This document shows positions 8,508 through 16,980 of a DNA stretch of 64,000 nt, piece after piece (position 1 is the stretch's first letter; every line of letters begins with the position of its first letter). The translations under genes were made by a program, and so were the position numbers. The stretch is from contig NZ_LGTQ01000006.1 in NCBI RefSeq assembly GCF_001306455.1, positions 248,001-312,000 on the forward strand. The letters are read 5' to 3'. Below the pieces are notes generated by a model that was given only the letters and a program-made list of their open reading frames with translations, made no database searches and had not been told where the DNA came from. Origin of the DNA: Jiulongibacter sediminis. Lineage in GTDB: Bacteria; Bacteroidota; Bacteroidia; Cytophagales; Spirosomataceae.

Positions 8508-10028
8508 TCAAATCAAATTCAACATTTTCATCGTGGCCTCAATGGCTGACACGGTTTGGTCAGAATCAAGTCCACGGGTTCTCATCTCTTTTTTCTCTCC
8601 TTTGTACCGCCAGGTAATAATGGTTTCACAAAGGGCATCTGTACGGCCGCCGGGAGGAATTCGTACGGCGTAGTCAATTAACTCAGGAAGCTCAAATTTC
8701 TCCTGCCTCATTACTTTTTTGAGAGCATTCATGAAGGCATCGTATTGCCCGTCGCCCTGAGCATTTTCTTCATAAACTTTGTTCTCAATTTTCAATTGCA
8801 CCGTAGCTGACGGCTGAAGACCTTTTGAATGAGTAAGCACATAGTTTTGAACAGATATTCTTTCCACAGCCGGAGCCCTGTCAAGTACATCCGCAATAAT
8901 AAAGGGGAGGTCTTCACGGGTAACCGTTTCCTTTTTATCTCCCAACTGAATAATTCGCTGAGTCACCTTTTTGAGGTCTTCATCCGGAAGGCTAATACCT
9001 AACATTTTAAGGTTTTGCTCAATATTGGCCTTTCCTGAAGACTTACCTAAAGCATAAAGCGTCCTCCGACCAAACCTATCAGGCCTTAACTCGCTAACGT
9101 ACAGATTGTTTTTTTTGTCGCCATCGGCATGGATACCCGCTGTTTGAGTAAACACACTTTCTCCCACAATGGGCTGATTCGGTGGAATCCGGATTCCCGA
9201 ATAACCTTCTACCAGGCGGCTGATCTTGTAAAGCGTGGTTTCATCCACATTAAACTCCACATCTTTGACAAAGTCGGTCAAAACCGCTACCGCACTGGCC
9301 AGAGCAGCATTTCCTGCCCGTTCTCCAAGACCATTGACTGTGAGGTGAATTCCCTGAGCTCCGGCTTTAACGCCCTGAATGACATTAGCCACTCCAAGGT
9401 CGTAATCGTTATGAGCATGAAAATCAAAATGTGTTTCCGGGTATCGTTCAACTAAAGCTTTGACAAAAGAAAAAGATTCTTCAGGAGTCAAAACGCCAAG
9501 CGTGTCCGGTAAAAGAATTCGTTTAATCGGAAGTTTGGTGGTGTAATCCAGGTGTTGAAAAACATACTCCATCGAATTACGCATTCCATTGCTCCAGTCT
9601 TCCAGATAAATGTTGACATTAAAACCTTTGTCAACCGCTTTCTGAACTACCTTTTCAATCTCTTCGAAATGAACTTCCGGTGTCTTTTTTAACTGGTGAG
9701 TCAGGTGGTTTAAAGAGCCTTTGGTCAACAGGTTCATGGTAACTGCTCCTGCTTCTTCCATCCAACTCAGCGAGGCATCTCCATCCACAAAAGTGAGAAC
9801 CTCCACCTTATCGAGAAAGCCTTTTTCTTTGGCCCAAGATGTTATTCGTTTGACCGCATCGAGCTCCCCTTCAGACACCCTAGCTGAAGCAACCTCTATT
9901 CTATCTACCTTTACCTCTTCCAGGAGCAGTTGGGCTGTGGTCAGCTTCTCTGCCGCCGAAAAGGATACTCCGCTGGTTTGCTCACCGTCGCGAAGGGTGG
10001 TATCCATTATTTCAATGCGTCTCTTCAT
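8508..10028 (-). CDS. 2-Isopropylmalate synthase / citramalate synthase family enzyme
   Basis: A 506-residue DRE-TIM metallolyase: MDTTLRDGEQTSGVSFSA at 8-25 gives the metal and catalytic residues, HAHNDYDLGVANV near residue 200 the metal-binding HxH, VNGLGERAGNA the third block, and a C-terminal LeuA-dimer-type regulatory domain covers roughly 370-495. It condenses acetyl-CoA with a 2-oxo acid. Its place between leuD and leuB argues for isopropylmalate synthase, but this ~500-residue Bacteroidota type differs from canonical LeuA, and (R)-citramalate synthase (pyruvate as acceptor, for isoleucine) cannot be excluded. Feedback control by leucine or isoleucine through the C-terminal domain is likely. 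Confidence 0.85.
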   Translation of the reverse strand: MKRRIEIMDTTLRDGEQTSGVSFSAAEKLTTAQLLLEEVKVDRIEVASARVSEGELDAVKRITSWAKEKGFLDKVEVLTFVDGDASLSWMEEAGAVTMNLLTKGSLNHLTHQLKKTPEVHFEEIEKVVQKAVDKGFNVNIYLEDWSNGMRNSMEYVFQHLDYTTKLPIKRILLPDTLGVLTPEESFSFVKALVERYPETHFDFHAHNDYDLGVANVIQGVKAGAQGIHLTVNGLGERAGNAALASAVAVLTDFVKDVEFNVDETTLYKISRLVEGYSGIRIPPNQPIVGESVFTQTAGIHADGDKKNNLYVSELRPDRFGRRTLYALGKSSGKANIEQNLKMLGISLPDEDLKKVTQRIIQLGDKKETVTREDLPFIIADVLDRAPAVERISVQNYVLTHSKGLQPSATVQLKIENKVYEENAQGDGQYDAFMNALKKVMRQEKFELPELIDYAVRIPPGGRTDALCETIITWRYKGEKKEMRTRGLDSDQTVSAIEATMKMLNLI

Positions 10029-10092
10029 TTTTTAACCTGTCGTTCTCAACCAATCTTTAAACCAAAACTGTTAGCTGATTGCTGAAAGCCAA
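10029..10092. repeat. Degenerate spacer repeat between leuD and the leuA-like gene
   Basis: The 64-nt gap carries AGCTGATTGCTGAAAGCC (10072-10089) and related words, similar to the other leu-operon spacers. The match is loose. Confidence 0.4.
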
Positions 10093-10689
10093 TTAGAATG
10101 GTCTTGCCTCTTCAAAAGTTCCGATCTCTGACTTCATATTTTGCAGATAATCGATGTCGTCAAAACCATTCAGCATGTTGTTCTTTTTGTAACCATTAAT
10201 CTCAAAACCCTCGCTTTCGCCAGTGGCTACAATAGTTACTTTTTGATTATGAAGGTCAACCTCAACTTCTGCATTGGCGTCAGCTTCAATCGCCTTGAAA
10301 ATCTTATCTAAAAAAGCAGGAGAAACCGTTACAGGAAGAATGCCAATGTTCAAGGCATTTCCTTTAAAAATATCAGCAAAGAAAGAACTGATAACACAAC
10401 GGAAACCATAATCGTAGATAGCCCAGGCTGCGTGCTCACGGCTAGATCCGGAACCGAAGTTACGGCCGGCTACCAGTACCTTACCTGAGTAAGTTGGATT
10501 GTTTAATACGAAATCTTCTTTCGGTGAGTCGTCATTATTATAACGCCAGTCTCTGAAAAGATTATCACCAAAACCCTCACGCTTCGTCGCCTTAAGGAAA
10601 CGAGCCGGGATGATCTGGTCTGTGTCAACGTTCTCTAATGGAAGCGGAACGCAGGTTGATTTTAATACTGTAAATTTATCGTATGCCAT
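10093..10689 (-). CDS. leuD: 3-Isopropylmalate dehydratase small subunit
   Basis: A 198-residue swivelling domain of isopropylmalate isomerase, which pairs with LeuC to convert 2- to 3-isopropylmalate. Typical blocks are [19 protein letters not shown] near 16-34, the [16 protein letters not shown] block around 75-90 (substrate-binding Ser/Arg loop), and [10 protein letters not shown] near 110-120. The size is normal. It lies 106 nt downstream of leuC and is separated from it by repeat-like sequence. Confidence 0.96.
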   Translation of the reverse strand: MAYDKFTVLKSTCVPLPLENVDTDQIIPARFLKATKREGFGDNLFRDWRYNNDDSPKEDFVLNNPTYSGKVLVAGRNFGSGSSREHAAWAIYDYGFRCVISSFFADIFKGNALNIGILPVTVSPAFLDKIFKAIEADANAEVEVDLHNQKVTIVATGESEGFEINGYKKNNMLNGFDDIDYLQNMKSEIGTFEEARPF

Positions 10690-10795
10690 GATTTACTTTA
10701 TGCTTAAAGCCTTGAGCCGAGAACATTCCTCCAACATTACAAAGCTCTGTTAAATATTTTATGGCTAAGAGCTCTCTGCTCAAAGCCGAAAGCCA
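10690..10795. repeat. Degenerate spacer between leuC and leuD
   Basis: The gap contains GCTTAAAGCCTTGAGCCGAG (10702-10721) and, about 40 nt later, CTGCTCAAAGCCGAAAGCC (10776-10794), imperfect copies of an AAAGCC(G)-type unit. No hairpin with a U tract and no open frame are evident. Confidence 0.5.
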
Positions 10796-12190
10796 TTATA
10801 AAAACTCTCTAGGATCCGTCACTTTGCCTGTTACAGCGGCAGCCGCGGCTACAAGAGGAGACGCAAGCATCGTTCTTGAGTTTGGTCCCTGACGGCCTTC
10901 AAAGTTTCTGTTTGAGGTAGAAACCGCCAGTTTTCCGGCAGGAATCTTATCATCATTCATCGCCAAACAAGCCGAGCAGCCTGGCTGACGAAGGTCAAAG
11001 CCAGCCTCAGTTAACACATCCAGAATTCCTTCTTCTTTAATCTGAGCTTCAACAATGTGCGAACCAGGTACCAACCAAGCCGTTATATTGTCCGCTTTTT
11101 TCTTGCCTTTTACTATTGAGGCAAACGCACGGAAATCTTCGATGCGGCCATTGGTACAGCTACCAAGGAAAACGTAATCTACGTCAGTACCAATCAGTGA
11201 ATCTCCTTCATTAAAGCCCATGTAATTCAGCGACTTTTTGAAAGATGCTTCACCGTCAATTACTTCAGAAGCCTTAGGTACGCTGGTTGAAATTCCGGTT
11301 CCTAAACCTGGGTTTGTACCATAAGTAATTTGTGGCTCTATATCAGCAGCATCATAAACCAACTCTTCATCAAAAGAGGCTCCATCGTCAGTTTTAAGCG
11401 TTTCCCAATAGGCAACCAATTTGTCCCACTCCTCACCTTTTGGAGACTGCTCTCTGCCTTTAAGATATTCAAATGTTTTCTCGTCAGGGGCGATCATACC
11501 TCCACGTGCACCCATTTCGATGGACATGTTACACACCGTCATACGGCCTTCCATGCTCATATTTTCAAACACATCTCCAGCGTATTCCACGAAGTATCCG
11601 GTAGCACCAGCCGCTGAGATTTTTGAGATAATATAAAGGATGACATCTTTCGGAAGAACGCCTTTGCCCAATTGACCGTTAACGGTAATTCTCATTTTCT
11701 TCGGCTTCGGCTGCATGATACATTGAGAAGAAAGCACCATCTCTACCTCTGATGTACCAATACCAAAGGCAATAGCACCGAAGGCTCCATGTGTTGAAGT
11801 ATGCGAGTCACCACAAACGATGGTCATACCCGGGAGGGTAATCCCGTTTTCAGGACCTACTACGTGAACGATACCGTTTTTCTGGTGGCCAAGACCCCAA
11901 TGAGAGATCCCGTATTTGCCAGTGTTAGTCTCCAGAGCTTTTAGCTGATTAGCCGAAAGCGGGTCTTCAACAGGCAGGTGTTGATTAATGGTAGGGGTGT
12001 TATGGTCAGCCGTTGCGAAGGTACGCTCAGGAAACATCACACCAATACCTCTGTTTTCAAGACCTAAGAAAGCCACTGGGCTGGTCACTTCATGAATGAA
12101 ATGACGGTCAATGAAAAATACATCCGGGCCATCCTCAATCTTTCTCACCACGTGAGCATCCCAGACTTTGTCGAATAAGGTTTTTGACAT
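10796..12190 (-). CDS. leuC: 3-Isopropylmalate dehydratase large subunit
   Basis: A 464-residue aconitase-family [4Fe-4S] subunit of isopropylmalate isomerase. The cluster cysteines lie in GSCTNGR (near 347-353) and in the GCSACLAMN block (around 405-413). Other blocks are [14 protein letters not shown] (125-138) and the N-terminal [13 protein letters not shown]. It is the first gene of the leu run, reading leftward. The promoter should lie between 12191 and 12462, where a short hairpin is seen. Confidence 0.96.
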   Translation of the reverse strand: MSKTLFDKVWDAHVVRKIEDGPDVFFIDRHFIHEVTSPVAFLGLENRGIGVMFPERTFATADHNTPTINQHLPVEDPLSANQLKALETNTGKYGISHWGLGHQKNGIVHVVGPENGITLPGMTIVCGDSHTSTHGAFGAIAFGIGTSEVEMVLSSQCIMQPKPKKMRITVNGQLGKGVLPKDVILYIISKISAAGATGYFVEYAGDVFENMSMEGRMTVCNMSIEMGARGGMIAPDEKTFEYLKGREQSPKGEEWDKLVAYWETLKTDDGASFDEELVYDAADIEPQITYGTNPGLGTGISTSVPKASEVIDGEASFKKSLNYMGFNEGDSLIGTDVDYVFLGSCTNGRIEDFRAFASIVKGKKKADNITAWLVPGSHIVEAQIKEEGILDVLTEAGFDLRQPGCSACLAMNDDKIPAGKLAVSTSNRNFEGRQGPNSRTMLASPLVAAAAAVTGKVTDPREFL

Positions 12191-12223
12191 TTTATAGGTG
12201 TTTATTCTTTATCAAATAGAGTC

Positions 12224-12244
12224 AAAATGCATTCACTGCATTTT
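12224..12244. promoter_or_regulatory. Hairpin upstream of leuC
   Basis: An 8-bp inverted repeat (AAAATGCA / TGCATTTT, 5-nt loop) lies 34 nt before the leuC start. It could be an operator or an RNA leader hairpin. I see no leucine-rich leader peptide, so attenuation is not supported. The rest of 12191-12462 holds no gene I can support. Confidence 0.3.
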
Positions 12245-12462
12245 TGATAGTACAAATTTGAGGCTTTACTGTAAAGTGGACTTAACGCAGCAGGCTCAAA
12301 GAATAACGTTTTTGGTTCAACAGGCCATTTTGACCGACTTCGTCTATTGCCGTATTATAAAACTTATTCTTTTCGGTTTTTCAATTCGTTAATTTCAGGT
12401 TTTGAAAAATGATAATTGGCTGATTGTTAATTGACTAAAAGAAAATTATTTTCACTTTGCCC

Positions 12463-14550
12463 ATGAAGTATTTCCTGAAACTGTTGATCCTCCTTCTATT
12501 TATTGACCTAAATGGGTTTGGTCAAAATGTATTGATTCAACCAGAAAAAATTACAACTGAAGACCTGGAAACCTGGCTTCAAAAGCAGTACGATTTCGTT
12601 TTTGGTCACATGAATCAGTATATTGAAGAAGCCCCGATTGACAAGGGCTTTATTCCTCTTTACAGCTCTTTTACAGGAAATAATAATCCAGCATCTCTTT
12701 ATTTAAACAACACCATTTTAACACCCAACAACAGCAAAGTCGTCGGTTTCGATGTTCTGGAAGAGATCAATCACCTTACCCGGGCAGCGGTTGTTGTGAA
12801 AACTGCTATCAACGCTGACCCAGCGTCTTTGGTTGGAAAGTCTGGTCAGTTAAGACTCAATGGACTAAGTTCTTCATCACGGGTTTTCGGGGGCATCATC
12901 ACAATGATTCAGCATCTGGGCCAATTTGATGGAGAAAATTATTATCTCGTCATTATTCATCCAGAGTCTTATGGTCTTTCTATTTCAGAGCGTTTTGCCA
13001 TTCATCAGGATTCGAATGTTCCAGATATTGTCAATAATATATACACCTCCTTTGGCTTGGGCACACCTGTTTTCCATCTTTCGGGCTCAGGTACCGTTAA
13101 ATGTATGCGGGTGCAATATGGTGAAACTGACCTCGACTTTATTACACGATCTGCCGTAAAAGAGGGTATATGGTATTTTGTGGAACCCAACAGCCTTTCA
13201 CCTTCACTTATCTTTGAAGACAGCAATACCGGATTAATAAATCTGGGAACACTTAACTATTATGGCCCGCAGGAAAACCTTGAAACCGCAGGGCAACAAA
13301 AAATCTTTTTTGCGGGAGAGGGCAATTCCTTTGCTGCAGGGAAACATATTGTTGGTCAATACAGCGATCAAAACGGCAGCTTTTACTCAAATACTGCATT
13401 GAGTGGTATCTCAAATAATTATCAGTCTTATCGACTGGAAGATGTTTATACAGGAACTTCTGATTTAGCCGGCAAAGCCATCAATAACAAAGACGCAGAA
13501 TTGCATAAAGCTCACAAATGGAACGCTCTCAGCAATGCCATGGCCGTAACGCCCGGCAGGCTTTTTACGCTCAATGATACCCAAAATCAAATATCCGGAG
13601 ATTACCTGATTACCAAAACTCATCATTGCGGTTTTATCAGTGAAAGAGGCTCTTCAGATTCTTTCTATTATGCTAACCAATTGGGTTTTGCTAAATCGTC
13701 AAATCCTTTCAAGGTAGCTCCAAAAGAACTGGAATATAAAGTCAATGATATTACTTTCGGAACTATTGCGGGCCCTGCAGGTGAAACAAGGTATGTGGAT
13801 GAATGGGGAAGGGTAAAAGTAGATTTTCATTGGGATAGCAACAGCTCCGGTGATGAAACTTCAAGTGGATGGATTCCCGTACTAAGACCCGCCCACGGTA
13901 ATAACTCAAGTTTCTTCTTTATCCCAGAGGTAGGCGATGAGGTACTGGTTAATTTCATAAACGGAGACCCCGACCGCCCAATCGTTATCGGAAGTGTTCC
14001 TAATACCAACGATCTGCCGTTTTTATCATTACCCTCAAACAAAACCACCGATTATATCCGAACAGCTACAGGAGCTGGAGAAGCTTCGGAAATACGGATA
14101 CAAAACCTTCCCAATAGTGAAAAGATAACTCTCAAAAGCCGTGATATTAGCTTGCATGCCATTGACGAAATCTCTTTTGATGCAGAAGCATTCGCAAAAG
14201 CTGAGCTTGACACCAACGTAAATAGCTATGGCGGTGTTTACGCGGATAATCAAATTACCGCTTGGGGGGTTATCAGGGCTTCAGGCACTGCCTACAATAG
14301 CTTTGGAATCAAAACACTAAGCAAACTCGGTACCGGTATTTATCGGGTTATTACAGACGTCTCTGTTCCACAAACGAGTCAGGCTATAAATGTTACACCC
14401 GAAATTGATGAGGCTCCTTTAGGTTTGACAGAAATGGTCATTCCAAGTGTAAATGTTAACGGTACAGGCACCTTTGAAATCTACCTTAATGACGGTAATG
14501 GCAATTTAGTTGACAATGACTTTCTTTTTATTGCCACCGGCCGCCAGTAA
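12463..14550 (+). CDS. VgrG/gp27-gp5-like spike protein with an N-terminal signal peptide
   Basis: About 695 residues. Residues 1-21 look like a Sec signal peptide (MKYFLKLLILLLFIDLNGFG then Q), which is atypical for VgrG proteins. The body is a VgrG/phage gpD fold: gp27-like part about 30-410, including YGETDLDFITRSAVKEGIWY (219-238), then a gp5-like OB fold around 425-510 with DEWGRVKVDFHWD, and EVGDEVLVNFINGDPDRPIV (486-505), and a short beta-helix-like stretch. The last ~110 residues are a separate beta-rich domain (SFGIKTLSKLGTGIYRVITD) like those ending some fibre proteins. No T6SS or other injection-system genes are nearby. TTG at 12457 is an alternative start; ATG at 12463 is preferred. 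Confidence 0.82.
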   Translation: MKYFLKLLILLLFIDLNGFGQNVLIQPEKITTEDLETWLQKQYDFVFGHMNQYIEEAPIDKGFIPLYSSFTGNNNPASLYLNNTILTPNNSKVVGFDVLEEINHLTRAAVVVKTAINADPASLVGKSGQLRLNGLSSSSRVFGGIITMIQHLGQFDGENYYLVIIHPESYGLSISERFAIHQDSNVPDIVNNIYTSFGLGTPVFHLSGSGTVKCMRVQYGETDLDFITRSAVKEGIWYFVEPNSLSPSLIFEDSNTGLINLGTLNYYGPQENLETAGQQKIFFAGEGNSFAAGKHIVGQYSDQNGSFYSNTALSGISNNYQSYRLEDVYTGTSDLAGKAINNKDAELHKAHKWNALSNAMAVTPGRLFTLNDTQNQISGDYLITKTHHCGFISERGSSDSFYYANQLGFAKSSNPFKVAPKELEYKVNDITFGTIAGPAGETRYVDEWGRVKVDFHWDSNSSGDETSSGWIPVLRPAHGNNSSFFFIPEVGDEVLVNFINGDPDRPIVIGSVPNTNDLPFLSLPSNKTTDYIRTATGAGEASEIRIQNLPNSEKITLKSRDISLHAIDEISFDAEAFAKAELDTNVNSYGGVYADNQITAWGVIRASGTAYNSFGIKTLSKLGTGIYRVITDVSVPQTSQAINVTPEIDEAPLGLTEMVIPSVNVNGTGTFEIYLNDGNGNLVDNDFLFIATGRQ

Positions 14551-14591
14551 GCCCGGTAACAAATGTTACTCTACAGACCGGGTAGAATAGC

Positions 14592-14599
14592 TATCTTTG
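14592..14599 (+). promoter_or_regulatory. Putative -7 box before the DUF983 gene
   Basis: TATCTTTG fits TAnnTTTG and is 20 nt before the ATG at 14620. A degenerate TGTTA-type element lies at about the right distance upstream. Motif-based only. Confidence 0.45.
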
Positions 14600-14619
14600 C
14601 CCCCAGATTAATCTAACGA

Positions 14620-15000
14620 ATGGGACAGTTAAAATCGGCACTGGCACTAAAATGCCCCAGGTGTAACCAAGGAGAGCTTTTCGAGTCAAAAAACCCTTAT
14701 CAGCCGGGTAAGATGATGACAATGCATACGCATTGCTCAAACTGCGGACTACGCTATGAGAAAGAACAGGGCTTCTTTTACGGAGCCATGTATGTGAGTT
14801 ATATGCTTAATATCGCCCTTTTCGTGACTGCTACCGTGGGTTGGTATTTGTTTATTGAAGACCTGATCGACTGGCGGATTTACATCGGGATTTATGTTTT
14901 GCTGACTGTATTGCTTGTTCCAATCATTTTTCGTTACTCAAGATCACTCTGGATGATCATGATGATCAAATATGAACCGGAGAAAAGAGGGGAGCGTTAG
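14620..15000 (+). CDS. DUF983 membrane protein with zinc-ribbon N-terminus
   Basis: A 126-residue protein. Two CxxC pairs (CPRC at 13-16 and CSNC at 39-42) form a likely zinc ribbon, followed by GLRYEKEQGFFYGAMYVSY, then two membrane helices (about 63-83 and 90-110). This is the usual DUF983 layout. The family is widespread in Bacteroidota and Alphaproteobacteria; its function is unknown. It is followed by repeat-like sequence and the four-helix-bundle gene. Confidence 0.88.
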   Translation: MGQLKSALALKCPRCNQGELFESKNPYQPGKMMTMHTHCSNCGLRYEKEQGFFYGAMYVSYMLNIALFVTATVGWYLFIEDLIDWRIYIGIYVLLTVLLVPIIFRYSRSLWMIMMIKYEPEKRGER

Positions 15001-15080
15001 TTTTTATAATAGGCAGTTGCAGGTTGCAGTAACGGTGAGCAGTTCCAGTTGGCAGTTGCAGTGAGCAGTCAGAAATGCAA
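15001..15080. repeat. Degenerate GGCAGTTGCAG repeat array
   Basis: Several imperfect copies of a 10-12-nt unit in a row: GGCAGTTGCAGGTTGCAGT at 15012-15030, then GTGAGCAGTTCCAGTTGGCA and GTTGCAGTGAGCAGTCAG up to about 15071. It lies directly upstream of the four-helix-bundle gene; related words follow that gene. Confidence 0.65.
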
Positions 15081-15105
15081 TAACTTTTGACAAAAATCCA
15101 CAAAT

Positions 15106-15483
15106 ATGAATTTTAAAGACTTGATGGCATACAAGCTGAGTTTTCAATTGGCAATGGAGGTTTTTGAGACTTCGAAATCTTTTCCAATTGAGGAAAGATA
15201 CTCATTGACTGATCAAATCAGAAGAAGCTCAAGATCAGTAAGTGTGAATCTGGCCGAAGCTTATCGAAAAATAATATATCCTGCTCATTTCAGATCTAAA
15301 TTGACTGATTCTGATGGTGAGAATTCTGAAACTCAAGTTTGGTTAGATTTTGCTGTGGAATGTAAATACATTAATAAAGAACAACATTTAGAGCTAAGCT
15401 CAAAGACTGAAGAAGTCGGTAAACTATTGAATTACATGATTAATAATCCAGAGAAGTTTGGTTCATCAAAAACTAGAAACTGA
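15106..15483 (+). CDS. Four-helix-bundle protein (S23 / rRNA-intervening-sequence protein family)
   Basis: A 125-residue all-alpha protein with the family layout: F(K)DLMAYKLSFQLAMEVFE at 3-20, FPIEERYSLTDQIRRSSRSV around 26-45, SVNLAEAYRK at 45-54, then TQVWLDFAVECKYI and a final LLNYMINN helix. Homologues are encoded in intervening sequences of some 23S rRNA genes; a related fold is the Avd accessory protein of diversity-generating retroelements. No reverse transcriptase or rRNA gene is nearby, so the role is unknown. It sits inside short degenerate repeats, which suggests it may be part of a small dispersed unit. Confidence 0.85.
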   Translation: MNFKDLMAYKLSFQLAMEVFETSKSFPIEERYSLTDQIRRSSRSVSVNLAEAYRKIIYPAHFRSKLTDSDGENSETQVWLDFAVECKYINKEQHLELSSKTEEVGKLLNYMINNPEKFGSSKTRN

Positions 15484-15510
15484 GACTGGTGACTGTGAAC
15501 TTTAAGAAGA
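15484..15510. repeat. Degenerate repeat on the 3' side of the four-helix-bundle gene
   Basis: GACTGGTGACTGTGAACTTT begins at 15484, with a related GACTTTGAGACT a few bases on. These are the same kind of short GACT/CAGT words as upstream of the gene. Weak on its own. Confidence 0.4.
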
Positions 15511-15534
15511 CTTTGAGACTAAAATAATAAGACT

Positions 15535-15834
15535 ATGACAGGTACATTTGAAGAACTAATAGCAAGCAAAGAGCCGGTATTGATCGATTTCTTTGCAGAA
15601 TGGTGCGGCCCTTGCAAGGCCATGGCTCCGGCTCTTCAGCAATTAGCTGATGAAATGGGAGACAAAGTGCGTATTATCAAAATTGATATTGATAAAAACC
15701 CTGCTTTGCAACGCAAATATCGCGTTAGCGGAGTGCCAACGATCATGATTTTTAAGAACAGCAAACAGCTTTTCAGACAAAGTGGTGCCATGATGCTCCC
15801 TCAGCTGAAGCAGGCCGTTACGCCGCACTTGTAA
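15535..15834 (+). CDS. trxA: Thioredoxin
   Basis: A 99-residue single-domain thioredoxin with the active site WCGPCK at 23-28, the buried Asp of the fold in LIDFFAEW, and the cis-Pro loop in SGVPTIMIF around 66-74. It has no signal peptide, so it is cytoplasmic; it donates electrons to reductases such as MsrA (a homologue is at 53311) or ribonucleotide reductase. It is slightly shorter than typical TrxA, mainly at the N-terminus. A strong terminator follows. Confidence 0.93.
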   Translation: MTGTFEELIASKEPVLIDFFAEWCGPCKAMAPALQQLADEMGDKVRIIKIDIDKNPALQRKYRVSGVPTIMIFKNSKQLFRQSGAMMLPQLKQAVTPHL

Positions 15835-15863
15835 AATACTACTGAGCGAATCTATAATTTGGT

Positions 15864-15892
15864 CCCTTGCACAGCACTGTGCAGGGGATTTT
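15864..15892 (+). terminator. Rho-independent terminator after trxA
   Basis: An 11-bp stem (arms 15864-15874 and 15877-15887, with one G-T pair) and a very short loop, followed by ATTTTC and a further T run. Confidence 0.8.
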
Positions 15893-15918
15893 CTATTTTT
15901 GAGAAAACCTATTGAAAT

Positions 15919-16890
15919 ATGATTCGTTATCTCAGCCTTTTTGCCTGTCTGGCTTTTAGCTCGGCAGCTCAAAACCTTCCCATTCGTTTTCAGGACAAAG
16001 CAGCCGATGGCAAAATTGAGGTCTATGTCGGCAGCGAGCTTTTTACGGCCTATCTTTTTGATAGCGACCACTCCATCAAAAAGCCGGTTCTGTATCCGGT
16101 AATATCTCCGGAAGGTAATTTTGTGAGTCGCGGCTGGCCATTAGACCCTCGGGAAGGCGAACGTACTGATCACCCGCACCACATTGGTATCTGGTTTAAC
16201 CATGGTGATGTTAACGGAAACGACTTTTGGAATAACTCTTACGAACGCGACCTGACCAAAAGACATTACGGTATCATTCACCATACGGGAGTCAAAAAAA
16301 TCAAAGAAAGCAAAAAAAGTGGGGAGCTTATTACCACTACTGAGTGGTTTGATTTTGAAGGAAAAAAGCTAATTGAAGAAGAAAGTAAATATACTTTCAG
16401 TGCCACCGAAAACCTCCGTATCATTGATCGGGAGATCACTCTTAAAGCTGCTACGGACTTACTTTTTGCCGATAATAAGGAAGGTATGATAGCCCTCCGT
16501 TTGGCTAAAGAACTGGAACACGCCGATCCAAAGGTTAACTATACGCCTTCCGGTGAATACACCAACGATCTTGGCATTAAAGGCACTGAGGTTTGGGGTA
16601 AAAGGTCAGAATGGATGCGGCTCACCGGCCAAATCAATGATGAAAACCTGACTGTTGCTATTTTTGATCATCCTGACAATCACAATTTCCCTGGCCATTG
16701 GCACGCCAGAGGTTACGGACTTTATGCAGTAAACAATATAGGCTCTGATGTCTTTACTAAAGGCGTTGAAGTTTCAGATATTTCAGTGCCTGAAGGAGGT
16801 AAAATCAAATTCAAATACCGAATTATTATCGCCTCAAAACACCTCACAGAAGATGAGATGGTAGAGGCCGCACTTCAATTTCAAAAATAG
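15919..16890 (+). CDS. Exported DUF6807 (PmoA-like) protein
   Basis: A 323-residue protein with a signal peptide (1 to about 17, AFSSAA then Q). The family core has conserved His-rich blocks: ERTDHPHHIGIWFNHGDVNG around residues 80-99, NSYERDLTKRHYGIIHH near 107-123, and HPDNHNFPGHWHARGYGLYA near 252-271. DUF6807 proteins, often labelled PmoA, occur in sugar-degradation loci of Bacteroidota and Planctomycetota; their activity is not established and the methane-monooxygenase name is misleading. A paralogue is at 23255 next to ThuA and Gfo/Idh genes, which points to carbohydrate metabolism. Confidence 0.85.
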   Translation: MIRYLSLFACLAFSSAAQNLPIRFQDKAADGKIEVYVGSELFTAYLFDSDHSIKKPVLYPVISPEGNFVSRGWPLDPREGERTDHPHHIGIWFNHGDVNGNDFWNNSYERDLTKRHYGIIHHTGVKKIKESKKSGELITTTEWFDFEGKKLIEEESKYTFSATENLRIIDREITLKAATDLLFADNKEGMIALRLAKELEHADPKVNYTPSGEYTNDLGIKGTEVWGKRSEWMRLTGQINDENLTVAIFDHPDNHNFPGHWHARGYGLYAVNNIGSDVFTKGVEVSDISVPEGGKIKFKYRIIIASKHLTEDEMVEAALQFQK

Positions 16891-16980
16891 CCCTCAAACC
16901 CTTGAAAAGACCATCAGTCAAAAGTTTTTTGGCTGGCAGGGCCTTTTGAGATATTTTAGCAGCTAAATCATAAATACACT

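Noticed and set aside
12198-12392. 64-residue frame between leuC and the VgrG-like gene
   Set aside because: Composition is unlike neighbouring genes and it overlaps the expected leuC promoter.
15106-15483. Diversity-generating retroelement around the four-helix-bundle (Avd-like) gene
   Set aside because: No reverse transcriptase and no template/variable repeat pair within the window.
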